From Gammaproteobacteria bacterium (lineage in GTDB: Bacteria > Pseudomonadota > Gammaproteobacteria > Pseudomonadales > Pseudohongiellaceae): a DNA stretch of 8,216 bases. The notes beneath the pieces were generated by a model. It was not told the origin of the DNA and did no database searches. It was given only the letters and a program-made list of their open reading frames with translations. The stretch's first letter is position 1. Every line of letters starts with the position of its first letter. The stretch covers positions 25,771 to 33,986 of the forward strand of contig PBHS01000022.1 in NCBI GenBank assembly GCA_002719575.1, written 5' to 3'. This document shows, one piece after another, positions 1 to 6,939 of the stretch. The translations under genes were made by a program, and so were the position numbers.

Positions 1-47
1 CTGGTTGCCAAGGACGACTAGTAGGTTATTTTGGTTCATCTATTTAT

Positions 48-66
48 ACCACCAGACTGTGACTTG
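48..66 (-). repeat. Possible degenerate tRNA T-arm/acceptor fragment
   Basis: The plus-strand bases ACCACCAGACTGTGACTTG match the T-arm and start of the acceptor strand of the tRNA fragment at 2498-2517, with one gap and three adjacent mismatches over 20 columns. The 8-mer TGGTTGCC lies 46 bases before the match here (positions 2-9) and 50 bases before it in the other copy (2448-2455), which hints at a longer shared repeat. The anticodon region is not recognisable. This could be a third, more decayed copy of the same repeat, or chance. Confidence 0.3.
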
Positions 67-201
67 AGCTTTTTAAGAATAAAAAACTGTGAGGCTTCGA
101 TTAGTCTACGTTTAACGGAAATAGTTGGTTCCCAACGGCGACAAGCAGTTTGTTTCGGTCCATCACCAGTACGACCAGGCTAAGCTTTAAGACTTTTAAA
201 G

Positions 202-375
202 ATGAAAAAATATGAATTTCCAGTTAAGCTCCTGAGATCAATAGGCAAAAGGAAGGGATGGTCCCAAGTACGCCCGACGCAGCAATTCTATCGATGTGAT
301 TATTCTAAGATGTCGATAAAGAGCTTCTATCCCAGAGAAGTGGCGTTTGGTGAAACCCTTTCCAACAAGGTTTGA
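202..375 (+). CDS. Doubtful 57-residue open frame
   Basis: An ATG at 202 opens a 57-codon frame ending in TGA at 373-375. The product would be basic and would contain aromatic residues (several Tyr and Phe) and one Cys, with no hydrophobic segment that would act as a signal peptide or membrane anchor. The start has only a weak purine stretch (AAAG) directly against the ATG, so there is no convincing Shine-Dalgarno at normal spacing. I recognise no family. It lies in a region otherwise without genes, next to a decayed tRNA copy, so it may be chance or the remnant of a longer gene. A frame this short is common by chance. Confidence 0.2.
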   Translation: MKKYEFPVKLLRSIGKRKGWSQVRPTQQFYRCDYSKMSIKSFYPREVAFGETLSNKV

Positions 376-412
376 TTGTTTTTGCGAGGGAGGCGTACAT
401 TGTTGAATTAGT

Positions 413-462
413 TTGTGGGCCCACCAGGACTCTAATCTGGGACCGACGGATTATGGGTCCTC
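413..462 (-). pseudogene. Decayed tRNA-CAU (Met/Ile2 type), 3' half
   Basis: Read on the minus strand, this piece has a tRNA 3'-half layout. An anticodon loop CCCATAA (451-457) has CAT in the anticodon position. It is followed by a stem strand TCCGT, a 5-base variable loop, a T-arm (424-440) with a CCAGA/CCTGG stem that has lost one pair, the acceptor strand TGGGCCC (417-423), a discriminator A and CAA in place of CCA. The T-loop reads TTAGAGT, so the normally invariant C56 has become A. The D-arm and 5' acceptor strand are not recognisable. A CAT anticodon fits elongator Met, initiator Met or Ile2 (k2C-modified); the sequence does not decide between them. These changes make a working tRNA unlikely. 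Confidence 0.65.
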
Positions 463-915
463 CCAGATAATCAACTACAACTTACTACAACAGCCTCCGC
501 CACGCTAAATACTGTTACACCGCAGCTCTGCTGCTGCCAGTAATTGTCGTCACTCGTGATCAATTGTGCCACAGTGGTCCAAATAGCTCTTTCTCTTTGC
601 AGAAATAAAATGACTTTGGGATGGCGTCTATCCACGCAGTCGGGACTTTTCCTCCGAAAACTCCTGCACATCCTCTCAAAGTCAGAGGTACTTAGCATCT
701 CGAAGTCGTGCAAGGACCAGTGCTTGCTCTAAGACCTTGCTGTGTGGAGAATAGCTGTCGGTTTTTACTGTGGAGATATCGCCGCCGTTGACAACTGTTC
801 GCTGGGTTTCTATCTTCAACGGTTTTCTAAGTTTCTATGTTGGAGACAGGGTCTGGTGTTTCTTAAGGGCCTAGGTAGGAAGTAATGGTCACTTCACTTT
901 GTGGATAGAATAAAA

Positions 916-2445
916 ATGAAAAATAAACTTTTTAAGGTGTTATTTCGCCTCTTCTCGACATTAGTCGCGCTTCCAATTTCAGCATTCGCGATTGAGGGAC
1001 CGATCAGAGTAGAAAACGGCTTGCTAACCGGAATTGAGCTTGATAGCGGTGTCCAAGCATTTCTGGGTATTCCGTTTGCTAAGCCTCCCATCGGAGAGCT
1101 CAGATGGAAGCCGCCTCAAGCCGCGGAGGCCTGGTCAGGAGTCAAAGCCGCCGATACTAAAGGGCCAGACTGTATGTCGGGTCGCCGAACCGATAACATG
1201 AGTGAGGACTGCTTATACCTCAATGTATGGTCAGGTGCGCAATCAGAGACCGATAAACTTCCTGTGATGGTCTGGATTCACGGAGGTGGATGGAAAAATA
1301 AAGCGACATATGACGGAGATATACTAGCTGAAAATGATGTCGTTGTTGTTTCAGTAAACTATCGTATGAATGCGTTTGGGTGGATGGCCCATCCGGCCCT
1401 TTCTCAGGAGTCAGATAAGAGAGTATCAGGTAATTATGGAGTACTTGATCATTTAGCTGCTCTTGAATGGGTTCAAAATAACATCGAAAACTTCGGTGGA
1501 GATAAGAACAATGTCACGATTTTCGGCGAGTCAGCAGGTGGTGGCAGTATGTATGCCCTTCTTGCGACGCAGAGATCGGAAGGGTTGTTTCACAAAGTAA
1601 TTTCTCAAAGTACTTGGATTAATTCTTCTAATGTAACTAACTTAAAAACCTATAATGGATTTATGGATAGCGCTGAGGACTTAGGATTAAGGGCAACAGA
1701 ATCTTATATCGATGATAATTTAGATTATGAGCAGAATTTGCGAAGGCTTCGCAATCTTACCGCCGATGAAGTTTTGAGTCTGCAGGTTCCTGTATCGCTT
1801 GTGGTTGATGGTTGGCTTTATCCCAAACCGCCGTTTGAGGTATTCAAAGAAGGGCAGCAAATCAAGGTTCCCATCATGTCAGGATATAACGATGGTGAGG
1901 GGATTATGTATTTGCGCAGATTTGGATTGCCCCAGTCAATATTCTTTCAGAGGGAAAAAAGAGAGGCTCAAATTGATTCCAGTGATTCGGATATCACTGA
2001 TCTGTATGTGGCACGAGAGCCCAGTGAGATCAGGGCAACAGAAATCGATTACATCAGCGACGAGATGTTTGTCCGAGCGAGCAGGGAGCTTGCGCTTGCG
2101 GCTGCAAAGGCCGGTCAAGATGCTTTTCTCTATGTTTTTGGTCGTAACATGGGGCAACCTGACGAACGTGCTTCGCACTACATGGAAGTCAAATACGTTT
2201 TTAACAAACTGCCTAAATCGGCTCCAAAAGAAGATGAAAGGCTGTCGAGAGCGATGATGGCTTATTGGACGCAATTTGCCCGTTCCGGTAACCCTAACAG
2301 AGATGGCTTGCCGGCCTGGCCTCCATTTAACCTGACAGAACAACCGCATTTGAGACTGGATGTAGTAATGACTCAAGGACAAAATGACAGGAGAGAACGG
2401 CTCGATGCTATGGACGCATATTACGCAGATAAGTTGACACCGTAA
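916..2445 (+). CDS. Secreted type-B carboxylesterase
   Basis: The product is an exported serine esterase of the carboxylesterase type-B family (alpha/beta hydrolase), which hydrolyses carboxylic esters; the substrate is unknown. From the ATG at 916 the protein has 509 residues, normal for the family. Residues 1-25 form a Sec signal peptide (basic start, hydrophobic core, AFA cleavage site). The oxyanion motif HGGGW is at 122-126, the EDCLYLNVW motif at about 97-105 with a Cys86/Cys99 pair matching the conserved disulfide, and the nucleophile motif GESAGG places Ser206. The acid is Glu328 in GYNDGEG and the base His421 in the ASHYMEVKYVF motif, so the triad is complete. The typical ending (YWTQFARSGNPN, then a Trp-Pro-Pro) is present. 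A GTG at 901 would add five residues; I prefer 916 because it gives a cleaner signal peptide. Neither start has a clear ribosome-binding site. The gene stands alone, with 135 bases before the lactonase gene. Confidence 0.93.
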   Translation: MKNKLFKVLFRLFSTLVALPISAFAIEGPIRVENGLLTGIELDSGVQAFLGIPFAKPPIGELRWKPPQAAEAWSGVKAADTKGPDCMSGRRTDNMSEDCLYLNVWSGAQSETDKLPVMVWIHGGGWKNKATYDGDILAENDVVVVSVNYRMNAFGWMAHPALSQESDKRVSGNYGVLDHLAALEWVQNNIENFGGDKNNVTIFGESAGGGSMYALLATQRSEGLFHKVISQSTWINSSNVTNLKTYNGFMDSAEDLGLRATESYIDDNLDYEQNLRRLRNLTADEVLSLQVPVSLVVDGWLYPKPPFEVFKEGQQIKVPIMSGYNDGEGIMYLRRFGLPQSIFFQREKREAQIDSSDSDITDLYVAREPSEIRATEIDYISDEMFVRASRELALAAAKAGQDAFLYVFGRNMGQPDERASHYMEVKYVFNKLPKSAPKEDERLSRAMMAYWTQFARSGNPNRDGLPAWPPFNLTEQPHLRLDVVMTQGQNDRRERLDAMDAYYADKLTP

Positions 2446-2449
2446 TTTG

Positions 2450-2470
2450 GTTGCCTACTACTTGGGCAAC
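2450..2470 (+). repeat. Small hairpin just after the esterase stop
   Basis: A perfect 6-base inverted repeat (GTTGCC, 9-base loop, GGCAAC) begins four bases after the esterase stop codon. It could help end the esterase transcript or protect its 3' end. It is not followed by a run of T, so it does not qualify as a standard intrinsic terminator. Confidence 0.35.
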
Positions 2471-2490
2471 TTGTGAAATGGCGAATTAGC

Positions 2491-2539
2491 TGGTGGGACC
2501 ACCAAGACTCGAACTTGGCACAGACGGAGTAATGGTTCC
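2491..2539 (-). pseudogene. tRNA-CAU fragment, 3' half with encoded CCA
   Basis: Read on the minus strand, this is the 3' half of a tRNA. The T-arm at 2502-2518 is perfect (stem CCAAG/CTTGG, loop TTCGAGT with the invariant TTC and A58). It is followed by the acceptor strand TGGTCCC, discriminator A and encoded CCA (2491-2493). Before it come a 5-base variable loop, the strand TCCGT and an anticodon loop that contains CAT but carries one extra base (2529-2536). No D-arm or matching 5' acceptor strand follows in the expected place, so the gene is incomplete. It matches the copy at 413-462 at 45 of 57 aligned columns by hand count, including a shared GAATTAG just beyond the 3' end. It lies about 40 bases upstream of the lactonase start. 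Confidence 0.7.
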
Positions 2540-2571
2540 ATTCGGCGTGGATACCTATATATGACATTATC

Positions 2572-2575
2572 GAGG
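2572..2575 (+). promoter_or_regulatory. Ribosome-binding site of the lactonase gene
   Basis: GAGG lies five bases before the ATG at 2581. It is the clearest Shine-Dalgarno among the four larger complete genes here, and it supports that start. Confidence 0.6.
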
Positions 2576-2580
2576 TTTAC

Positions 2581-3612
2581 ATGAAACGTCGTTCTTTTCT
2601 TACTGCCACTGCAGCCGCTGCGACTTTTTTCCCGAAAATTTCTCAAGCTCAAGACTTGGCGCCAGCTCAACCTAGAGACTGGAGTGGTAATACTCCTTTA
2701 CGTTACCCCGATCCAGATATAGTCGCGCTTGATAGTCGCTTCCAACGCTACATACTTTTTAACACACCAATTCAGCGTCACCATATAGGCACAATGTGGG
2801 CAGAAGGGCCAGCCTGGAATGGTGTCGGTCGTTATGTGGTTTGGAGTGACATTCCCAATAATAGACAATTACGCTGGATCGAAGATGACGACCGCGTGAC
2901 TGAATTCAGAAATCCGTCCGGCAATAGCAACGGTAATACTTTTGATTTTCAAGGTCGACAAATCTCCTGTGAGCATGGTAATCGTCGCGTGGCACGGTAT
3001 GAATATGACGGAACAGTTACGATAATTGCTGACAGCTATGAAGGCCGACCGCTCAATTCACCGAACGATGTAACGGTGCACCCTGATGGTAGCATTTGGT
3101 TTACCGATCCTCCTTATGGTATCCGCGGCAATTACGAAGGTAACCGAGCTGAACAGGAGCAACCACTCTCAGTCTATCGAGTGGAACCAAGCAATGGTCG
3201 GATTAATCGGGTTACCGATGATATTGATGCTCCTAATGGTCTGTGTTTCGCGCCTGATTATTCCCACCTTTATATCGCGAATACTGGCGCCGGTAGGGAC
3301 ATAAAAGTCTGGGAAGTTGATGGAGATCGCTTGCGAAACGGCCGCGTCTTCGCTGAACTAATTGACCCAACAACCGGAAATCGAACTTCTGCCGACGGCA
3401 TTCGTTGCGATGAGGATGGCAACGTTTGGGCAGGAGCTAGACCAGGCGTGCAAATTATTGCGCCTGATGGCGAAAGCATCGGGGTAATACGCTTACCGGA
3501 AGTATGCGCAAATGTCTGCTTCGGTGGCGCTAAACGTAATCGATTGTTTATGACTGCAAGCCAGTCACTCTATTCGGTTTTCGTTGGAGCAAGAGGAGCA
3601 GGTGTGGCCTAA
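2581..3612 (+). CDS. Tat-exported SMP-30/gluconolactonase-like lactonase
   Basis: The product (343 residues) belongs to the SMP-30/gluconolactonase/LRE beta-propeller family, whose members are metal-dependent lactonases. The N-terminus has a twin-arginine signal (RRSFL at residues 3-7, then an Ala-rich stretch ending near SQAQ), so it is probably exported folded to the periplasm. The four metal or substrate positions of the family are all visible: Glu75 in WAEGPAW, Asn162 in SPNDV, Asn219 in APNG and Asp272 in SADG. Propeller repeats such as VHPDGSIWFTD, FAPDYSHLYIAN and CDEDGNVWAG recur along the chain. The start is supported by GAGG five bases upstream. The SGNH hydrolase gene begins 21 bases after the stop, so the two are probably co-transcribed. 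The PQQ dehydrogenase further on suggests a lactone made in the periplasm as substrate; this is inference. Confidence 0.92.
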   Translation: MKRRSFLTATAAAATFFPKISQAQDLAPAQPRDWSGNTPLRYPDPDIVALDSRFQRYILFNTPIQRHHIGTMWAEGPAWNGVGRYVVWSDIPNNRQLRWIEDDDRVTEFRNPSGNSNGNTFDFQGRQISCEHGNRRVARYEYDGTVTIIADSYEGRPLNSPNDVTVHPDGSIWFTDPPYGIRGNYEGNRAEQEQPLSVYRVEPSNGRINRVTDDIDAPNGLCFAPDYSHLYIANTGAGRDIKVWEVDGDRLRNGRVFAELIDPTTGNRTSADGIRCDEDGNVWAGARPGVQIIAPDGESIGVIRLPEVCANVCFGGAKRNRLFMTASQSLYSVFVGARGAGVA

Positions 3613-3633
3613 GTTTTTTAATCTTCAACAAAG

Positions 3634-4701
3634 ATGAACAGGCATTTTCCTCTTTCCTTATTCGTTTGTGTGTTCCTTTTGATAGGTCCAACGCAGGGAA
3701 TTGCTCAAACTCAACCGGATCCCGCTCGTTACGAATCTTCAATTCTTGCATTCGAAGCTCAAGATTCTCTTAGTCCACCACCCAATCATGCAGTTTTGCT
3801 CGTAGGAAGCTCCAGCATTGGATTGTGGAACGAACACGCACCTGCAGATCTTTCGCCATTTACAGTCATTCCTCGAGGCTTCGGCGGTAGCGTTATGAAC
3901 GATGTGATTTATTATTTCGATCGAATTGTCGCTAAGTACAATCCTCGCGCCATTGTGTTGTATGAAGGAGACAATGACCTCGCTTGGGGGCTTTCGCCGG
4001 AGACTATTTTGAATCAACTGAATATATTGGTTGATATGATCAAATTAGAGCTACCGGATACACGCTTATACATTCTTTCTGTAAAACCAAGTATTGCCCG
4101 GGCAAATCTTTGGGCTCTGGCTCAAGAAGTTAACGCAGGATTTGCATTACGTGCCGAATCTGACGAAAAAATATTCCATATTGACGTAGACACTTTCTTG
4201 CTCGACGAAAGCGGTGGTTTTAGAGCAGATCTTTATTTAACAGATTTTTTGCACTTAAACGCTGCTGGTTATGACATTTGGGTCGATGTGATTCGAGCAG
4301 CACTCACAGTGCAGGAAGCACCCCTAGAGAATTCATCCGTAGGCACAAACTTCTACCTAACGACTTCGGAACTAATATCTGACTGTGTAAATTTGACTTC
4401 CGAACCGGAAAGCGAGTCACTGCCGATTACATTGAGTTTCAACCTTATTGAGTCTCAGCTAGTGATGACTGATTTTGTATCTAGGAATTCAAAAACAAGT
4501 CAATGCTCGGATCGATTAGCAGTTACTCTCGCTGAGGATAAATCTGTGGAATCAGCACTGTATTGGACTGAAAAATTGTATATACGCGGGGAAAGCACTA
4601 AATATCACTTGAACACAGAGTACTCCAGCACGCGAAACCCTGTCTCGGAAAACGGTGGCAAATTCATCTTTGATCAGATCGATTACTCGGTAGCAGAATA
4701 G
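3634..4701 (+). CDS. Exported SGNH/GDSL hydrolase with C-terminal extension
   Basis: The product is a 355-residue exported hydrolase of the SGNH/GDSL type, a family of esterases, lipases and carbohydrate deacetylases. Residues 1-25 look like a Sec signal peptide ending in GIAQ. The four SGNH blocks are present: block I VGSSSIGLW (catalytic Ser60), block II RGFGGS (Gly84/85), block III YEGDNDLAWG (Asn114) and block V TDFLHLN (Asp204 and His207). The core ends near residue 223, roughly the size of a usual family member. About 130 further residues follow, rich in Ser and Thr with Cys251 and Cys291, which I do not recognise; they may be a beta-rich accessory domain. The start has only a weak purine-rich upstream sequence, but it is 21 bases after the lactonase stop, so coupling is plausible. 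The substrate is unknown; an O-acetyl or other ester on a glycan is one possibility. Confidence 0.88.
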   Translation: MNRHFPLSLFVCVFLLIGPTQGIAQTQPDPARYESSILAFEAQDSLSPPPNHAVLLVGSSSIGLWNEHAPADLSPFTVIPRGFGGSVMNDVIYYFDRIVAKYNPRAIVLYEGDNDLAWGLSPETILNQLNILVDMIKLELPDTRLYILSVKPSIARANLWALAQEVNAGFALRAESDEKIFHIDVDTFLLDESGGFRADLYLTDFLHLNAAGYDIWVDVIRAALTVQEAPLENSSVGTNFYLTTSELISDCVNLTSEPESESLPITLSFNLIESQLVMTDFVSRNSKTSQCSDRLAVTLAEDKSVESALYWTEKLYIRGESTKYHLNTEYSSTRNPVSENGGKFIFDQIDYSVAE

Positions 4702-4887
4702 TCCACATCTCAAATTTTTCGCTTGACGCATACATTTTTGTCCAAATAGGCTCTACCTCCTGTAAAAAAATCGCGATCTGGCTGCAACCACCTCCGGGGT
4801 ACCCCCCCCACTTTCCTAAGTAGGTTCCATCTTTGCGTATTACATACTATCCTGAACGAAAGATGTGGTATTTCTCAGAACAAGACT
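4702..4887. other. Intergenic region before the PQQ dehydrogenase gene
   Basis: These 186 bases separate the SGNH hydrolase gene from the dehydrogenase gene and may hold a separate promoter. A TTGACG hexamer at 4723-4728 resembles a -35 element, but no good -10 follows at 16-18 bases. A perfect 10-base palindrome GGGGTACCCC (4796-4805) runs into an 8-base C tract (4802-4809). The bases ACCACC (4787-4792) and GGTTCCAT (4823-4830) occur with the same spacing in the tRNA fragment near 2498-2541, but the sequence between them does not match. I see no intrinsic terminator. Confidence 0.45.
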
Positions 4888-6852
4888 ATGAAACTACGAA
4901 ACTCTACATTCCTTGCTCTGCTTATTTTCGGCTTCGCTCCGAGTGCGAATGGCCAAACCGGAATGACCGACGGCGATTGGCGTTACTTTGGCGGTGATAG
5001 TGGGAGTAGTAAGTATTCTTCCTTGGACCAAATCCGTGCCGAGAACTTTGCGCAACTAGAAATAAAGTGGCGTTGGCAATCCATAGACGCTCGTTTTGAT
5101 CTTGAACAATTAAAATCTGAGTATCCGAATCTGCGGATTGAAAACGATGTGCCAGATGTCAGCATTAATGGTTTGAAATCGGCTCCGTTGGCGGTCGATG
5201 GTGTGCTTTATGTTTTGACGCCGTTGTACCAAGCAGCTGCCATCGATACTCAGACTGGTGACACGTTGTGGTCTTATGACCCTCGCAGCTATTCCTCAGG
5301 TATACCAACAATGATGTTGGGCTTTAGTAGCCGCGGTTTAGCTTATTGGTCTGACGGGGAAAGGTCACGAGTTGTGTGGGGTACTGGTGATGGTTATTTG
5401 ATCGAAGTTGACGCTCAAAGTGGTGAGGCCATTCGTGAGTTTGGTGAAAATGGGCGTGTCGATCTCGTCGCGGGCATTCCAAGAGCGCGACGGCAGGCTC
5501 CAATTAATTATTCTGTAACCTCAGCACCTATAATCGTTGATGATGTCATCATTGTAGGCGCGGCTATTTCCGATCAACCCCGATACAAAGAAATGCCACC
5601 AGGCCATGTGCGTGGATTCGATATACACACCGGGAAATTATTATGGACATTTCATACTATCCCTCAGGACGGAGAGTTCGGCAATGAAACTTGGGAAAAC
5701 CGCTCATGGGAATACAGTGGTCATACTAATGTATGGACATTAATGAGTGCGGATAATGAAGAGGGGATTGTTTATTTGCCCGTAGGCGCGCCGACGAATG
5801 ACAATTATGGGGGGCATCGCTTAGGAGATAATTTGTTCGGTAACAGCTTGGTGGCACTTGATGCAAAAACTGGGGAGCGTATTTGGCATTTCCAGATGGT
5901 GCATCATGACCTCTGGGACTACGACCCACCGGCAGCACCAAATTTAGTTGATATAAACGTTAATGGCGAACCGATCAAAGCAGTAGCTCAGGTAACCAAA
6001 CATGGCTTCACTTTTGTTTTCGATCGACTTACCGGCGAGCCAGTCTGGCCAATTGATGAAAGACCGGTACCGGCATCTGATGTGCCAGGTGAAAGGGCGT
6101 CGCCAACGCAACCGTTTCCGATTAAGCCCCCACCTTTTGAGCCTCAAAAGTTAGGTGTGGAACAACTAATCGATTTCACCCCGGAGCTGCGGGAATCTGC
6201 AATAGCAATGCTAGAACAACATCGCTACGGCGATATTTTCACTCCGCCATCACTTCCCAGTGAGACGAGTTTTGGCACGATCCATGTGCCAGGCTATATC
6301 GGCGGCGCAAGTTGGATGGGTGCGGCTATTGACCCGGAAACAGGAATTATCTACATACCATCTGTGACAATCCCGAGTCGTTCCGGGCTCGCTATACCGC
6401 CGGAAGATGATGCCACTTTAAACTATGTACGCAATGTCACTACGAACTTGCGGCCAAGAGGGCTTCCTCTAGTTAAACCTCCTTATGGTCGAATTACGGC
6501 TATTGATCTTAATGTTGGGGAGATTCTTTGGCAAGTTGCCAATGGCATGGGCTCTCCCTCGGTTCGAAATCACTCTGCCCTCGCGGGTGTAGATTTGCCT
6601 CCCTTGGGTAATGGATGGGATCAAGTCTTGGTTACTAAGACCTTGTTAATCTCTGCGCAGAGAACACCCAATGAGGACGGTAGTTATCCACTAGTCGCTC
6701 GAGATAAGTTGACCGGAACGACTATTGCCGAGCTAGAATTACCAGCACAGCCTATCGGTCCTCCCGTAACCTATTTAAGTGACGGTCAGCAACAAATTGC
6801 TGTCACTATGCGTGGTACGCCACCGGAATTATTAGTGGTTGGGATGCCTTAA
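4888..6852 (+). CDS. Periplasmic PQQ-dependent dehydrogenase, glucose-dehydrogenase type
   Basis: The product (654 residues) is a quinoprotein dehydrogenase built as an eight-bladed propeller around pyrroloquinoline quinone. It resembles the catalytic domain of membrane glucose dehydrogenase, which oxidises aldoses to lactones, but lacks that enzyme's five N-terminal membrane helices and has a Sec signal peptide ending near ANGQ (residue 23). Family signs include WRYFGGD and KYSSLDQI near the start, HHDLWDYD at 339-346 (aspartates where the catalytic base lies in glucose dehydrogenases), Lys371 in the TKHGF motif (PQQ-contacting lysine), GGASWMGAAIDPETG, and the late blade motif RITAIDLNVGEILW. 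No CxxCH haem motif is present. There is no cysteine at all, so the Cys-Cys ring of methanol and ethanol dehydrogenases is absent. The ribosome-binding site is weak. The electron acceptor and exact substrate are not shown; glucose is only the family default. Confidence 0.92.
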   Translation: MKLRNSTFLALLIFGFAPSANGQTGMTDGDWRYFGGDSGSSKYSSLDQIRAENFAQLEIKWRWQSIDARFDLEQLKSEYPNLRIENDVPDVSINGLKSAPLAVDGVLYVLTPLYQAAAIDTQTGDTLWSYDPRSYSSGIPTMMLGFSSRGLAYWSDGERSRVVWGTGDGYLIEVDAQSGEAIREFGENGRVDLVAGIPRARRQAPINYSVTSAPIIVDDVIIVGAAISDQPRYKEMPPGHVRGFDIHTGKLLWTFHTIPQDGEFGNETWENRSWEYSGHTNVWTLMSADNEEGIVYLPVGAPTNDNYGGHRLGDNLFGNSLVALDAKTGERIWHFQMVHHDLWDYDPPAAPNLVDINVNGEPIKAVAQVTKHGFTFVFDRLTGEPVWPIDERPVPASDVPGERASPTQPFPIKPPPFEPQKLGVEQLIDFTPELRESAIAMLEQHRYGDIFTPPSLPSETSFGTIHVPGYIGGASWMGAAIDPETGIIYIPSVTIPSRSGLAIPPEDDATLNYVRNVTTNLRPRGLPLVKPPYGRITAIDLNVGEILWQVANGMGSPSVRNHSALAGVDLPPLGNGWDQVLVTKTLLISAQRTPNEDGSYPLVARDKLTGTTIAELELPAQPIGPPVTYLSDGQQQIAVTMRGTPPELLVVGMP

Positions 6853-6917
6853 CGCCTTTACCAAATCTTTACAAACACACTGGAACGAATCGCAGACCTC
6901 GCCACCAAAAAGGCAGT

Positions 6918-6939
6918 GGTCGCCCGATAATTCGCGACC
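6918..6939 (+). repeat. Hairpin downstream of the dehydrogenase gene
   Basis: A perfect 6-base inverted repeat (GGTCGC, 10-base loop, GCGACC) lies 65 bases after the dehydrogenase stop. There is no T tract after it, so its role as a terminator is unproven. It sits at the left edge of the decayed HNH gene. Confidence 0.3.

Larger units (their letters stand above)
1..915. other. Long region without a convincing gene
   Basis: No open frame in these 915 bases has recognisable domain content, a good ribosome-binding site and a sensible length together. Open frames of 60 to 80 codons exist on both strands between 471 and 732, but they overlap one another and translate to sequences I do not recognise. 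What can be seen is a 57-codon plus-strand frame at 202-375, a decayed tRNA-CAU copy at about 413-462, a fainter tRNA-like piece at 48-66, and a small perfect hairpin at 124-136 (5-base stem GTTGG/CCAAC). The stretch is best read as decayed or non-coding sequence upstream of the esterase gene. Any promoter for that gene should lie near its right end, but I see no clear -35/-10 pair. Confidence 0.6.

Noticed and set aside
124..180. GGTTCC...CGGCG and CACCAG pieces resembling parts of the tRNA repeat
   Set aside because: The pieces are out of order or at the wrong spacing relative to the clear copies.
471..732. Two overlapping open frames of 62 and 80 codons on opposite strands
   Set aside because: They overlap each other, have no clear ribosome-binding site or recognisable motif, and fall in a region with tRNA debris; chance is the simplest reading.
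845..890. Possible further tRNA-derived copy (GTAATGGT at 882-889, also found in the fragment at 2529-2536)
   Set aside because: Only a short stretch matches and the T-arm cannot be found, so it is too weak to list as a copy.
1799..2382. Open frames of about 150 codons inside the esterase gene, in another frame and on the other strand
   Set aside because: They lie within a gene whose catalytic motifs are intact through this stretch; they are shadows of its codon pattern.
413..2539. Esterase gene as cargo of a small transposon bounded by the two tRNA fragments
   Set aside because: No transposase or integrase gene, no target duplication and only imperfect direct copies are seen; kept only as a possibility within the tRNA finding.
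4723..4751. Promoter with -35 TTGACG
   Set aside because: No acceptable -10 hexamer at 16-18 bases; mentioned in the intergenic entry but not called.
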